Of a stretch of 38,895 bases of DNA, positions 23,683-32,673 are shown one piece after another (positions within the stretch are counted from its first letter, which is position 1; each line of letters opens with the position of its first letter). The translations under genes were made by a program, and so were the position numbers. This DNA is from Eubacterium sp. CAG:251 (GTDB lineage: Bacteria; Bacillota; Clostridia; Oscillospirales; Acutalibacteraceae), in assembly GCA_000436835.1 (NCBI GenBank), contig FR889125.1:25576-64470 (forward strand), in the 5' to 3' direction. The notes beneath the pieces were generated by a model. That model was not told where the DNA came from, did not search any database, and saw nothing but the letters and a program-made list of their open reading frames with translations.

Positions 23683-24913
23683 TATGAAACGAACATTGTC
23701 ATTGATTTTAAGCTTTGCATTTTTTATATCAAGCTTTGGCAGTGCTTTTTCGGCTCAGGCTAAGTCAACATCACAGCTTAGAAGTGAAAAGCAAAAAATT
23801 CAACAGCAGATAGACAGCGCTCAAAGTAAGCTGAATAAGCTTTCTGCCCAAAAGCAAAAAAATGAGGAATATCTTGCAACGCTCAGGTCAAAAATAAACT
23901 TGATGCAAGACAAGATTGATTCTCTTGAAGATGATAAAGCTGCATTGCAAGCGGAAATTGATGCAATTCAGGTAAAAATCACGCAAACAGAACAGGATAT
24001 TGCAGATGCTCAGGCAAAAATTGACCAAAAGCAGGCTGAATTTGACCAGACCTATCAGGTTTATTGCCAAAGGCTTCGTGCAATGTATATATCAGGCTCT
24101 GCATCTACTCTTGAGGTGCTTTTGACTTGCAAGGATGTAAGCTCAATGCTTACACGTGCGCAAATGGTTAAGTCGGTATCTCAGCAAGACAGCGCAATTC
24201 TCGACGAGCTTATGACAAAGATGCAGGAAATCGAGAAAGAAAAGAAAAAGCTTGAAGAAAAACGAAACGAATTAACTAACGATAAGCAGCAGCTTGAATC
24301 TAACAAGAAGGAACTTCAGTCAAGTATTGATGAAATTGATTCATCAAAAAGCGAACTTGATGCCGAGGTTGCAGAGTGTAACGAGGTTATGAAAAGCCTT
24401 TCAAGCCAGTCGAGCGAGTATAAGGAACTTATTGAAACCAATCAGGCACAGCTTGAGCAGGTTGAAAGCGAAATTCGTGCGGCAATTGCTTCCGCTTCAA
24501 GGGGAAGCGGCTCAATTTCAGGCTCAACGGGTAACGGCTCAGGCGAGCTTGGTTATCCGACGGATTCGAGAAGAATATCGGCAGGTTATCCTAACTATTC
24601 ATCGGGCGGATACCACGGCGGTATTGACTTCCCGGTAAGAACAGGCTCAAACGTATATGCTGCGGCTTCGGGTAAAGTTATTCTTGTTAAATATCTTAAT
24701 TACAGCTACGGCAGATACATAATTATTGACCACGGCAACGGACTTTCAACGCTTTATGCTCATAATTCAAGCATTGAAGTAAGTGTAGGACAAAAGGTGT
24801 CAAGAGGTCAGGTTATTGCTCACAGCGGTTCAACAGGTAATTCGACAGGTCCGCACTGCCATTTTGAAGTTCGTGTAAACGGTAGCAGAGTTAATCCTAA
24901 CAATTATTTATAA
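23672..24913 (+). CDS. PcsB/CwlO-like secreted M23 peptidase 1
   Basis: A 413-residue secreted peptidoglycan hydrolase. The signal peptide ends near AFSAQA; then a long coiled coil (about 30-265) rich in Gln/Glu/Lys/Leu, a Gly/Ser linker, and a LytM/M23 metallopeptidase domain (about 290-413). Zinc ligands His315 and Asp319 (YHGGIDF) and the HxH pair His395/His397 (GPHCHFEV) are intact. The domain order matches the FtsEX-controlled PcsB and CwlO proteins, except that those end in CHAP or NlpC/P60 domains, so this is closer to the EnvC-type solution with an active enzyme. The likely start is GTG at 23672, overlapping ftsX by 11 bases with AGGAAGG 11 bases upstream; ATG at 23684 is the alternative. 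Coupling to ftsX supports a direct partnership. Confidence 0.9.
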   Translation: MAFSMKRTLSLILSFAFFISSFGSAFSAQAKSTSQLRSEKQKIQQQIDSAQSKLNKLSAQKQKNEEYLATLRSKINLMQDKIDSLEDDKAALQAEIDAIQVKITQTEQDIADAQAKIDQKQAEFDQTYQVYCQRLRAMYISGSASTLEVLLTCKDVSSMLTRAQMVKSVSQQDSAILDELMTKMQEIEKEKKKLEEKRNELTNDKQQLESNKKELQSSIDEIDSSKSELDAEVAECNEVMKSLSSQSSEYKELIETNQAQLEQVESEIRAAIASASRGSGSISGSTGNGSGELGYPTDSRRISAGYPNYSSGGYHGGIDFPVRTGSNVYAAASGKVILVKYLNYSYGRYIIIDHGNGLSTLYAHNSSIEVSVGQKVSRGQVIAHSGSTGNSTGPHCHFEVRVNGSRVNPNNYL

Positions 24914-24946
24914 TTTTAATATTTTTTATACTAAGGGGTGTAGCCA

Positions 24947-26404
24947 ATGAAACAGAAGAGTTTTTTAACTAAAATTTTAGCTGTTTTGTTGGCTGCTGCC
25001 TTTTTTACGGCTTCCCCTGCTCATATTGTTGCGCTTGCAACAGGCAATTCTCAATCCGATGAATATGCCGGTATGACGGCAGAGGAAAAGCAGGCAGCAA
25101 TCGAGCAAAAAATCAAGGAACTTGATTCAAAGCTTTCTTCTCTCGGTAAGGAATCAAAGGAAACCGAGGAATATATTAATGCGCTTGATGAAAAAATTTC
25201 TTATTTGAAAAAACAGCTTGAATATTCTGAAAATAAGATTGATTCCTCAAAGAAAAAAATTAATGATTTGCAGCAGCAGTATAAGGATAACGAGGCGCAG
25301 ATTGCCGAACTTACAACGGATGTTGCAAATTTAGAGGTAAAAAATGCACAGCTTGAGCAAACGTTCAGCCAAAGCTTAACACTTTATTATCAGCGTATCC
25401 GTGCAATTTATGTCAGCGGCGAAACAAGCACAATAGCAATGCTTCTCACCTCACCCGATATTTCAACTCTTCTTACAAGATATGAAATGATTAAACGTGT
25501 GTCAAAGTGTGATAAGGAGCTTTTGCAGTCTGTTCAGTCGCAGGCAAGTGAGCTTTCAAAAACGAAACTTGAAATGCAGGATAAGCAATCTACGCTTCAA
25601 AATGACCAAGTTGTGCTTAAAACAACACAGCAGAATTTAACGACTTCTATTTCAACTCTTGAAACTCAGCAGCAGGATTATTCCCAAAAGCAGGACGCTT
25701 ATCAAAGTCAAAAAAGTGAGTCGGACAAGCTTTTGAAACAGCTTGACGAGCAAAAGCAGACTTTCAGCGAATACAGAAATCAGGATCAGGCGGAGCTTAA
25801 CGCAGTTAATGCAGAGATTGCAAAGGCGGCAGAAGCTTATAAAAAGAAGCTTGAGGCTGAAAAGAAAAAGACAACAACCACAAAAGCCACTACCACGACT
25901 ACTAAAAAATCGGACGAGGGCAGTAACGACGGTGAAACTTCTACTACGAAGCATACGACAACTGCACAAGAAGATAACAGCGGCAGGCTTAGGATGACAT
26001 ATCCTGTTCCGAGCCAAACAAGAATTACGTGCGGTTATCACGGTTATGCGGGGCATACGGGGGTTGATTTCTCCTGTGCGGCAAATTCAAAAGTTGTTGC
26101 GGCTGAATCGGGAATTGTTATTATTTCAAAAGACTTGACCAATTCCGACGGAACATACAGAAGCTACGGCAGATATATCGTAATTATGCATGATAAAACC
26201 GATTCTGCCGGAAATTATGTTTACACTTTGTATGCTCATAATAATTCAAGGCTTGTAAGAGCAGGGCAAGAGGTTAAAAAGGGACAGCAAATAGCTTGGA
26301 GTGGCTCAACGGGTAATTCAACAGGTCCGCATTGCCACTTTGAGGTAAGAACACCGAGCGCAAATTATAATGATTGTGTAAATCCAACCTTTTATTTACC
26401 GTGA
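24947..26404 (+). CDS. PcsB/CwlO-like secreted M23 peptidase 2
   Basis: A second paralogue, 485 residues. The order is signal peptide (cleavage near ALA-TG), coiled coil (about 40-300), a Lys/Thr-rich linker (KKKTTTTKATTTTTKK region, about 303-345), and an M23 domain. Zinc ligands are His370/Asp374 (GHTGVDF) and His462/His464 (GPHCHFEV), all present. The Thr-rich linker is absent from the first paralogue and may span the wall. AAGGGGTG lies six bases before ATG. It begins 33 bases after the previous stop without a terminator. The catalytic core has an insert (SKDLTNSDGTYRSYG) relative to paralogue 1, so the copies have diverged in the active-site rim. Confidence 0.9.
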   Translation: MKQKSFLTKILAVLLAAAFFTASPAHIVALATGNSQSDEYAGMTAEEKQAAIEQKIKELDSKLSSLGKESKETEEYINALDEKISYLKKQLEYSENKIDSSKKKINDLQQQYKDNEAQIAELTTDVANLEVKNAQLEQTFSQSLTLYYQRIRAIYVSGETSTIAMLLTSPDISTLLTRYEMIKRVSKCDKELLQSVQSQASELSKTKLEMQDKQSTLQNDQVVLKTTQQNLTTSISTLETQQQDYSQKQDAYQSQKSESDKLLKQLDEQKQTFSEYRNQDQAELNAVNAEIAKAAEAYKKKLEAEKKKTTTTKATTTTTKKSDEGSNDGETSTTKHTTTAQEDNSGRLRMTYPVPSQTRITCGYHGYAGHTGVDFSCAANSKVVAAESGIVIISKDLTNSDGTYRSYGRYIVIMHDKTDSAGNYVYTLYAHNNSRLVRAGQEVKKGQQIAWSGSTGNSTGPHCHFEVRTPSANYNDCVNPTFYLP

Positions 26405-26450
26405 TAATGGTATATAATAGATATATATTTATTTTAAGGGAATGTGAAAC

Positions 26451-27902
26451 GTGAATAAAAAAATATTATCATTAGCTTTGGCAGGTGTAATGCTTGTTTG
26501 CAATATGTCGGGTACAACGGCATTTGCTGCACAGGCAACTACACAGGCTGTGCAAGCGCAGGCGCAGACAACGGCGGCTCATAATGAAAATTCAACCTCC
26601 ACAAGCGGCACAACAATGAGTGCCAAGGAGGCTGAAAAAAAGCTTAAAGAGCAGCAGGCAGAGCTTGAAAAAAATCTTAAAAAAACAGATGCTAAGCTTA
26701 AGGAACTTGAAAAAAGTTCTAAGGTTACAGAGGAGTATATTGACACCCTTGACCAAAAAATAGGCTACATAAATGAGCAGCTTACTCTTCTTGAAAACAA
26801 AAATCAAAAAATTCAGGAAGAAAAAAATGCACTTGAAAAGAAGATTAAATCAAATCAAAAGCAGGTTGATGCTCTTCAGGCGGAAGTTGACAAGGCACAG
26901 GCTGAATATGATGCGCTTTACAGCGAATTTCAAACGGTTTATAATGCGTATTGCTTTAGGCTTAAGGCTATGTATATGAGCGGAAGCTGCAATATTTTCA
27001 CTGCACTTTTGACTTGTAAGGATATTTCGAGCTTTTTGACAAGATATGAAATGATTAAAACCGTTTCAAAAAGCGATTCTGCCTTGCTTAAAGAGGTGAA
27101 CTCCAAAATGGCGGAGGTTACCAATAAAAAGAACGGCCTTGCAGATAAAAAAGCGGCATATGATAAGAAAAAGTCTGAGCTTGATTCTCAGAAAAAACAG
27201 CTTTCATCAAAGCAAAAGAGTATTGAACAAAACAGTAATTCAATAGCAAATAAAAAGGCTTCTCTTGCAACTGACAGGGCTGAAAGTGATAAACTTTTGG
27301 CTGAACTTACGGCGCAGAATAAGCAGTATACCGAGTTTAGAAATGAGGACAGCTCTTTAATTGAACAGGTTGAAAATGAAATTCAGGCTGTCATTTCAGG
27401 TGTTAAGCCGCCGGAAGAGGCAACAACTGCTGTTGCAGGCAAAAATTCATCTAAAATTGATAAGATTGACCAAAAAGGCAGTGATGTTTATTCAAAAAGC
27501 AATGCCGTTTTGAATATGACGTATCCCGTTCCCGGTCATCACGGTGTATCGGCAGGCTTTCCGAATTATTCATCGGGCAAGTATCACGGCGGTATTGATT
27601 TTCCTTGCTCAACAGGTTCAAAGGTTGTTGCGGCGCAAAAGGGTATTGTTATCACCGTTAAAAGGCTTAATTACAGCTACGGCTACTATGTTATGATTTA
27701 TCACGGAACAGACGCTCAGGGCAGAAGTGTTGTTACCCTTTATGCTCATAATTCAAGAATACTTGTATCTCCCGGTCAAACGGTTAAAAAAGGCGAAGCT
27801 ATTGCAAAGAGCGGCTCAACAGGCAATTCAACAGGTCCTCACAGTCATTTTGAGGTTCGACTTAACGGTTCACGTGTAAACCCTAAAAATTATTTAAGCT
27901 AA
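26451..27902 (+). CDS. PcsB/CwlO-like secreted M23 peptidase 3
   Basis: A third paralogue, 483 residues, with the same plan: signal peptide ending at TTAFAAQA, a Thr/Gln/Ala-rich stretch, coiled coil (about 55-315), short linker, and M23 domain with His379/Asp383 (YHGGIDF) and His464/His466 (GPHSHFEV). It shares with the other two a conserved mid-coil block (KAMYMSGSCNIFTALLTCKDISSFLTRYEM here), the region that in PcsB-type proteins forms the small helical domain gripping the coil. The start is GTG with AAGGGA nine bases upstream; a TATAAT at 26413-26418 could serve a minor internal promoter. The stop overlaps queH (TAATG). Confidence 0.9.
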   Translation: MNKKILSLALAGVMLVCNMSGTTAFAAQATTQAVQAQAQTTAAHNENSTSTSGTTMSAKEAEKKLKEQQAELEKNLKKTDAKLKELEKSSKVTEEYIDTLDQKIGYINEQLTLLENKNQKIQEEKNALEKKIKSNQKQVDALQAEVDKAQAEYDALYSEFQTVYNAYCFRLKAMYMSGSCNIFTALLTCKDISSFLTRYEMIKTVSKSDSALLKEVNSKMAEVTNKKNGLADKKAAYDKKKSELDSQKKQLSSKQKSIEQNSNSIANKKASLATDRAESDKLLAELTAQNKQYTEFRNEDSSLIEQVENEIQAVISGVKPPEEATTAVAGKNSSKIDKIDQKGSDVYSKSNAVLNMTYPVPGHHGVSAGFPNYSSGKYHGGIDFPCSTGSKVVAAQKGIVITVKRLNYSYGYYVMIYHGTDAQGRSVVTLYAHNSRILVSPGQTVKKGEAIAKSGSTGNSTGPHSHFEVRLNGSRVNPKNYLS

Positions 27903-28531
27903 TGAATAAGATTAATTATCAAAAAGAATTAGACAAAATAATAGAGCAAAATGTAAGAGAGGACCAAGTGCCCTCTCTTTTGCTACATAGCTGTTGCGCT
28001 CCTTGTTCAAGCTATACTATTGAATATTTGTCGCAGTATTTTAAAATAACTGTTTTATACTATAATCCGAATATTTCTCCAAAATCGGAATATGAAAAGC
28101 GCAAAAGCGAACAGCTTAGGCTTATTGACGAGATGAAAACAAAATATCCCGTATCTTTTATTGACTGCGATTATGATTATGATGAATTTTTGAATATTGC
28201 AAAAGGATATGAAGCTTGTAAGGAGGGCGGTGAGCGTTGCTTTAGGTGCTACCGCTTAAGGCTTGAAAGAACGGCAATTCTTGCTAAGAATAGCGCTTTC
28301 GACTTTTTTTGCACCACTCTTTCAATCAGCCCGCTAAAAAATTCGCAAAAGATTAATGAAATAGGCTTTGAACTTGAAAAAAAATACGGCATTAAATGGC
28401 TGCCGTCAGATTTTAAGAAAAAAGAGGGCTACAAGCGCTCAATTGTGCTTTCCAAGGAATATAATCTTTATCGCCAAAATTTTTGCGGCTGTGCATTTTC
28501 TAAGGCGGAAAGTATTGAAAATAAAGAGTGA
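27902..28531 (+). CDS. queH: Epoxyqueuosine reductase QueH
   Basis: Catalyses the last step of queuosine formation, reduction of epoxyqueuosine to queuosine in tRNAs with GUN anticodons. It replaces QueG, to which it is unrelated. The 209-residue protein shows the DUF208/QueH pattern: LLHSCCAPCSSY (Cys31, Cys32, Cys35), CFRCYRLRL (Cys113, Cys116) and NFCGCAFS (Cys195, Cys197). These cysteines bind an iron-sulfur cluster and a second metal in characterised members. The start overlaps the stop of the third M23 gene by one base, so it is translated from the same message. The co-oriented tRNA-Tyr(GTA) further along is a natural substrate. Confidence 0.93.
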   Translation: MNKINYQKELDKIIEQNVREDQVPSLLLHSCCAPCSSYTIEYLSQYFKITVLYYNPNISPKSEYEKRKSEQLRLIDEMKTKYPVSFIDCDYDYDEFLNIAKGYEACKEGGERCFRCYRLRLERTAILAKNSAFDFFCTTLSISPLKNSQKINEIGFELEKKYGIKWLPSDFKKKEGYKRSIVLSKEYNLYRQNFCGCAFSKAESIENKE

Positions 28532-28576
28532 ATTAATTATAATAAACACATTAATAAATGATTTTTTGGAGTAGAT

Positions 28577-29845
28577 ATGAATAAACCTCTTGCAGACCGT
28601 ATCCGTCCGACTGAGCTTGACGATGTTGTCGGTCAAAGGCACTTGCTTGAAAAGGGTAAGGCACTCAGAAGCCTTATTGATTCGGGCGATATTCCAAATT
28701 TAATATTTTACGGACCGAGCGGAGTAGGTAAAACCACGGTTGCTTCTATTATCGCAAGTAAAACAAACAGAAGCCTGCGCAGATTAAACGGTACTACCGC
28801 TTCGACTCAGGATATCAAGGATATTGTCAGCGAACTTGATACTTTTTCTGCGCCTAACGGAATTTTGCTTTATCTTGATGAAATTCAGTATTTTAATAAA
28901 AGGCAACAGCAATCGCTTCTTGAATTTATCGAAAACGGAAAGATAACGCTTATTGCGTCTACTACGGAAAATCCGTATTTTTACATTTATCCCGCTATTC
29001 TTTCCCGTTCAACCGTGTTTGAATTTAAGGCGGTTGAAAGCGAGGATATTATCCCTGCCGTAAAACGTGGATTTAATATTTTAAGCGAAGAATATCAGGT
29101 TGAACTTGACATTGACGAAGAAGTGTTAAAGCGCATTTCAGTCGGTTGCGGCGGTGATGTGAGAAAGTCGCTCAACAGCGTTGAAAATTGCTTTTTTGCA
29201 ACACCTACCGTTGACGGTAAAAAGCATATTGAACTTGAACTTGCAAAGCAGCTTGTTCAAAAAAGTGCAGTTCGTTATGATAAAGAGGGCGACGAGCATT
29301 ACGATATAGTTTCTGCTTATCAAAAGAGTATGCGTGGTTCAGACCCCGACGCTGCGCTTCACTATCTTGCAAGGCTTCTTGAAGCCGGGGATTTGCCGTC
29401 GGCTTGCAGACGTCTTATGGTTTGTGCCTGCGAGGATGTCGGGCTTGCTTATCCGCAGATTATTCCGATAGTTAAATCGGCGGTTGATATTGCAATGGCA
29501 GTCGGTATGCCTGAGGCTCGTATACCGCTTGCCGATGCTGTTATTCTTGTTGCGACAGCGCCTAAGAGTAATTCGGGCTATGCGGCTATAAATAAAGCGA
29601 TGGCTGACGTTAAAAACGGTAATTACGGTCCTATTCCACGTCAACTTCAAAACAAGCATTATGACGGTGAGGACGCAGAAGTTAAGGGGCAGTTTTATAT
29701 CTATCCCCATGACTATCCGAATCATTGGACTTATCAGCAATATTTGCCGGATAAGATTAAAAATAAGAAATATTACGAATTTGGCTCTGATAAAAATGAA
29801 CAGGCGTTCAAATCTTATTGGGATAAGGTAAAAAATAAAAAATGA
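28577..29845 (+). CDS. rarA: AAA+ replication-fork protein RarA (MgsA)
   Basis: A 422-residue RarA/MgsA/Mgs1-family AAA+ ATPase that acts at stalled forks and interacts with single-strand-binding protein. It starts with PLADRIRPTELDDVVGQRHLL, a hallmark of the family. Walker A is GPSGVGKTT (46-54) and the DEAD-like Walker B is LYLDEIQYFNKRQQQSLLEFIE. Then comes sensor 1 (IASTTENPYFYIYPAILSRS), a lid, and the C-terminal tetramerisation domain (SMRGSDPDAALHYLARLLEAGD, ACEDVGLA). The motifs differ slightly from the usual GPPGTGKTT and DEIHRFNKAQQ. GGAG is five bases before ATG. The gene ends in ATGA, which overlaps nth. Confidence 0.94.
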   Translation: MNKPLADRIRPTELDDVVGQRHLLEKGKALRSLIDSGDIPNLIFYGPSGVGKTTVASIIASKTNRSLRRLNGTTASTQDIKDIVSELDTFSAPNGILLYLDEIQYFNKRQQQSLLEFIENGKITLIASTTENPYFYIYPAILSRSTVFEFKAVESEDIIPAVKRGFNILSEEYQVELDIDEEVLKRISVGCGGDVRKSLNSVENCFFATPTVDGKKHIELELAKQLVQKSAVRYDKEGDEHYDIVSAYQKSMRGSDPDAALHYLARLLEAGDLPSACRRLMVCACEDVGLAYPQIIPIVKSAVDIAMAVGMPEARIPLADAVILVATAPKSNSGYAAINKAMADVKNGNYGPIPRQLQNKHYDGEDAEVKGQFYIYPHDYPNHWTYQQYLPDKIKNKKYYEFGSDKNEQAFKSYWDKVKNKK

Positions 29846-30480
29846 CGAAAAAGCAGAGAGTATTAAACGTTATAGAACTACTTAAAAAAGAATATCCAAA
29901 CGCAATTTGCTCTCTTAATTCGTCAAATGCGTTTGAGCTTTTGGTGGCTGTCAGGCTGTCAGCTCAGTGTACGGACGCAAGGGTTAATCTGGTAACGCCG
30001 GCGCTTTTTGAAAGGTATAAAACGCTTGACGATTATGCAAATGCCGATGTTAATGACATTGAAAATTATATTAAGTCCTGCGGTTTTTATAAAAATAAGG
30101 CAACGTCAATTATCGGTATGGCAAAAATGATACGAGATGATTTTGACGGCAGAGTGCCCGATAATATTGATGATTTAATCAAACTTCCCGGTGTCGGCAG
30201 AAAGACGGCTAATTTGATAGTAGGCGATGTCTACGGCAAGGAAAGCATTGTTGTTGACACTCATATGATTAGAATTTCAAATCGTTTGGGGCTTGTTGAT
30301 ACAAAGGACCCAAAGAAGATAGAATTTGAACTGAAAAAGCTTGTTCCAAGTGATGAAGGCTCTGATTTTTGCCACAGAATAGTTCTTTTCGGTCGTGATA
30401 CCTGCTCGGCAAGAAAGCCGCTTTGCCCTTCTTGCCCGTTGGCAGATTATTGTAAAAAAGTAGGAGTAAAAGCTAAATGA
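29842..30480 (+). CDS. nth: Endonuclease III
   Basis: A base-excision DNA glycosylase/AP lyase for oxidised pyrimidines. The 212-residue protein contains the helix-hairpin-helix LPGVGRKTANLIVG, catalytic Lys121 and Asp139 (VVDTH), and the C-terminal [4Fe-4S] loop Cys188-x6-Cys195-x2-Cys198-x5-Cys204. All catalytic elements are intact and the length is typical. It overlaps rarA by four bases (ATGA) and aroK in the same way, so the three genes are read as a coupled set. Confidence 0.95.
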   Translation: MTKKQRVLNVIELLKKEYPNAICSLNSSNAFELLVAVRLSAQCTDARVNLVTPALFERYKTLDDYANADVNDIENYIKSCGFYKNKATSIIGMAKMIRDDFDGRVPDNIDDLIKLPGVGRKTANLIVGDVYGKESIVVDTHMIRISNRLGLVDTKDPKKIEFELKKLVPSDEGSDFCHRIVLFGRDTCSARKPLCPSCPLADYCKKVGVKAK

Positions 30481-30974
30481 ATTCAAATATTATACTTATC
30501 GGAATGCCCGGCAGCGGAAAATCAACCTGCGGTGTTGTTTCGGCAAAAATGTTACTTAAAAATTTTTATGACACCGATTTGCTTATCCAAAATCTTGAGG
30601 GGAAAAGTCTGCAGGAAATTATAGATAAAAACGGTGTTGAATATTTTGCAAAGGCTGAGGAAAGGGCTGTTTTGTCCTTGGATATTAAGGGTACCGTTAT
30701 TGCGACGGGCGGCTCGGTGGTTTATTCCGATAAGGCGATGGAGCATTTAAAAAGCCTCGGCAAAATAATTTATCTTCATTTAAGCTATGAGGATATGTGC
30801 AAAAGAATAAGCAATCTTGAAACTCGTGGCATAGTTTTTCAAAACAGCGAAACGCTTGAGGATATGTATAACGAAAGGCTTCCGCTTTATAACAAATGGG
30901 CACAGGCGGTAATCAATTGCGGTCAAAATACGGTTGAGCAAACTGCAAGGGCAATTGTAAGAGCGAGCAAGTGA
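30477..30974 (+). CDS. aroK: Shikimate kinase
   Basis: Phosphorylates shikimate at O3 in the route to chorismate and aromatic amino acids. The 165-residue NMP-kinase-fold protein has the P-loop GMPGSGKST (9-17), the shikimate-binding Asp in FYDTDLLIQ, GxG in VIATGGSVVY and the lid arginine around RISNLETRGIVF. It is close to the usual 165-175 residues. The start overlaps the nth stop by four bases. No other aro genes are near. No strong terminator follows, but a new promoter for guaB begins 47 bases after the stop. Confidence 0.92.
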   Translation: MNSNIILIGMPGSGKSTCGVVSAKMLLKNFYDTDLLIQNLEGKSLQEIIDKNGVEYFAKAEERAVLSLDIKGTVIATGGSVVYSDKAMEHLKSLGKIIYLHLSYEDMCKRISNLETRGIVFQNSETLEDMYNERLPLYNKWAQAVINCGQNTVEQTARAIVRASK

Positions 30975-31020
30975 CAAATAAGGCATTATCATTTTTTTAT
31001 AATTTGTGCAATTTGAATAC

Positions 31021-31049
31021 TTGAACATATTATAAAAAAGTGATATTAT
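31021..31049 (+). promoter_or_regulatory. Promoter of guaB
   Basis: TTGAAC (31021-31026), 17 bases, TATTAT (31044-31049), leaving a leader of about 55 bases with no riboswitch-like fold evident to me. Confidence 0.6.
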
Positions 31050-31111
31050 AGTAAAAATATTTTTATATATTTAAGAATATAATTTAATACTTGTAAACGG
31101 AGGGAATTTTA

Positions 31112-32587
31112 ATGAGCGAATACGGCGCAAAATTTGTAAAAGAGGGCTTGACCTTTGATGACGTGCTTCTCATTCCGGCTGAGAGTGACGTAACACCTGA
31201 CAAGGTAGACCTCAAAACTAAGCTTACAAAGGATATTACACTTAATATTCCTGTTATGACTGCTGCAATGGATACCGTTACGGAATCAAGAATGGCAATT
31301 GCCATTGCGAGAGAGGGCGGCATCGGCGTTATTCATAAGAATATGACTATCGAGGAGCAGGCTGACGAGGTTGATAAGGTAAAAAGAAGCGAAAACGGTG
31401 TTATTACCAATCCTTTCTTCCTTTCACCAAACCATCTTGCAAGCGATGCTGAGGAGCTTATGAATAAGTATCGTATCAGCGGTGTGCCTATCTGTGAAGA
31501 AGACGGCACTCTTGTAGGCATTCTCACTAACCGTGATATGCGCTTTATGACAGATTTTAACGTTAAAATTTCCGAAGTTATGACCCCGAAGTCACAACTT
31601 GTTACAGCACCAAAGGGTACTACTCTTGAAGAGGCTAAAAAAGTTCTTATGGGCTCAAAGGTTGAAAAGCTTCCTCTTATTGATGAAAACGGCAAGCTTT
31701 CGGGTCTTGTTACAATTAAAGATATTGAAAAAAGTGTTAAGTATCCAAACACTGCAAGGGATAAGGACGGCAGGCTTCTTTGCGCAGCCGCTTTGGGTGT
31801 AACAGATGATGTTCTTGTACGTGCAAAGGCTCTTGCCGATGCAGGTGTTGATGCATTTGTTCTTGACTCTGCTCACGGTCACAGCCACAATATTATGAAG
31901 AGTGTTGAAATAGTTAAGAATGCTTTTCCTCAAATTTCTCTTATTGCGGGTAATGTTGCTACCGCAGATGCAACAGAAGCACTTATTAAAGCAGGTGCAG
32001 ACGCAGTTAAGGTCGGTATCGGCCCCGGTTCAATCTGTACTACCCGTGTTGTTGCAGGTATCGGTGTTCCGCAAATTACCGCTATATACGATTCTGCCGA
32101 GCGTGCAGATAAGTACGGCGTTCCTGTTATTGCAGACGGTGGTATTAAGTACAGCGGTGAAATCGTTAAGGCTATTGCAGCAGGTGGCTCTTGCGTAATG
32201 ATGGGTTCGCTTGTTGCCGGATGTGAGGAATCACCGGGCGAAACTGAAATTTATCAGGGCAGGCAGTTTAAGGTTTATCGTGGTATGGGCTCACTCGGCG
32301 CTATGAACCACGGCAGTGCAGACAGATATTTCCAAAAGGGTTCAAAGAAATTTGTTCCTGAAGGTGTTGAGGGTCGTGTGCCTTATAAGGGAGCTTTGGG
32401 CGATACGATTTATCAGATGATGGGCGGCCTTCGTTCAGGTATGGGTTACTGCGGTTGTCATACTATTGAGGAGCTTAGAAATAACGCTAAGTTTATCAAG
32501 ATTACAAGCGCAGGTCTTATTGAATCTCACCCTCACGATATTTCTATCACTAAGGAAGCACCTAACTACTCAGGCTCAATCAGATAA
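31112..32587 (+). CDS. guaB: Inosine-5'-monophosphate dehydrogenase
   Basis: Oxidises IMP to XMP with NAD+, the committed step of guanine nucleotide synthesis. The 491-residue protein has the usual plan: an N-terminal barrel strand (FDDVLLIPAESDV), a paired CBS domain insert (about 95-220), and the catalytic loop GIGPGSICTTR with Cys309. The flap follows, with the RYFQKGSKKFVPEGVEGRVPYKG region and GYCGCHTIEEL. All catalytic features are present. GGAGGG is seven bases upstream of ATG. Confidence 0.97.
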   Translation: MSEYGAKFVKEGLTFDDVLLIPAESDVTPDKVDLKTKLTKDITLNIPVMTAAMDTVTESRMAIAIAREGGIGVIHKNMTIEEQADEVDKVKRSENGVITNPFFLSPNHLASDAEELMNKYRISGVPICEEDGTLVGILTNRDMRFMTDFNVKISEVMTPKSQLVTAPKGTTLEEAKKVLMGSKVEKLPLIDENGKLSGLVTIKDIEKSVKYPNTARDKDGRLLCAAALGVTDDVLVRAKALADAGVDAFVLDSAHGHSHNIMKSVEIVKNAFPQISLIAGNVATADATEALIKAGADAVKVGIGPGSICTTRVVAGIGVPQITAIYDSAERADKYGVPVIADGGIKYSGEIVKAIAAGGSCVMMGSLVAGCEESPGETEIYQGRQFKVYRGMGSLGAMNHGSADRYFQKGSKKFVPEGVEGRVPYKGALGDTIYQMMGGLRSGMGYCGCHTIEELRNNAKFIKITSAGLIESHPHDISITKEAPNYSGSIR

Positions 32588-32606
32588 TTAAATCTATTAA
32601 CTTTAC

Positions 32607-32638
32607 GGGCGGATTTCGGCATTTTTGCTTTTCCGCCC
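32607..32638 (+). terminator. Possible terminator hairpin after guaB
   Basis: GGGCGGA (32607-32613) pairs with TCCGCCC (32632-32638) across an 18-base loop. No T-tract follows directly (ATACTGTTTTAT), so termination may be partial and read into the next gene. Confidence 0.35.
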
Positions 32639-32673
32639 ATACTGTTTTATATCAATTTTAAGCAGGTAATCAT

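Noticed and set aside
32607..32638. Strong terminator after guaB
   Set aside because: The stem is only 7 bp with an 18-base loop and no T-tract, so it is kept only as a low-confidence feature.
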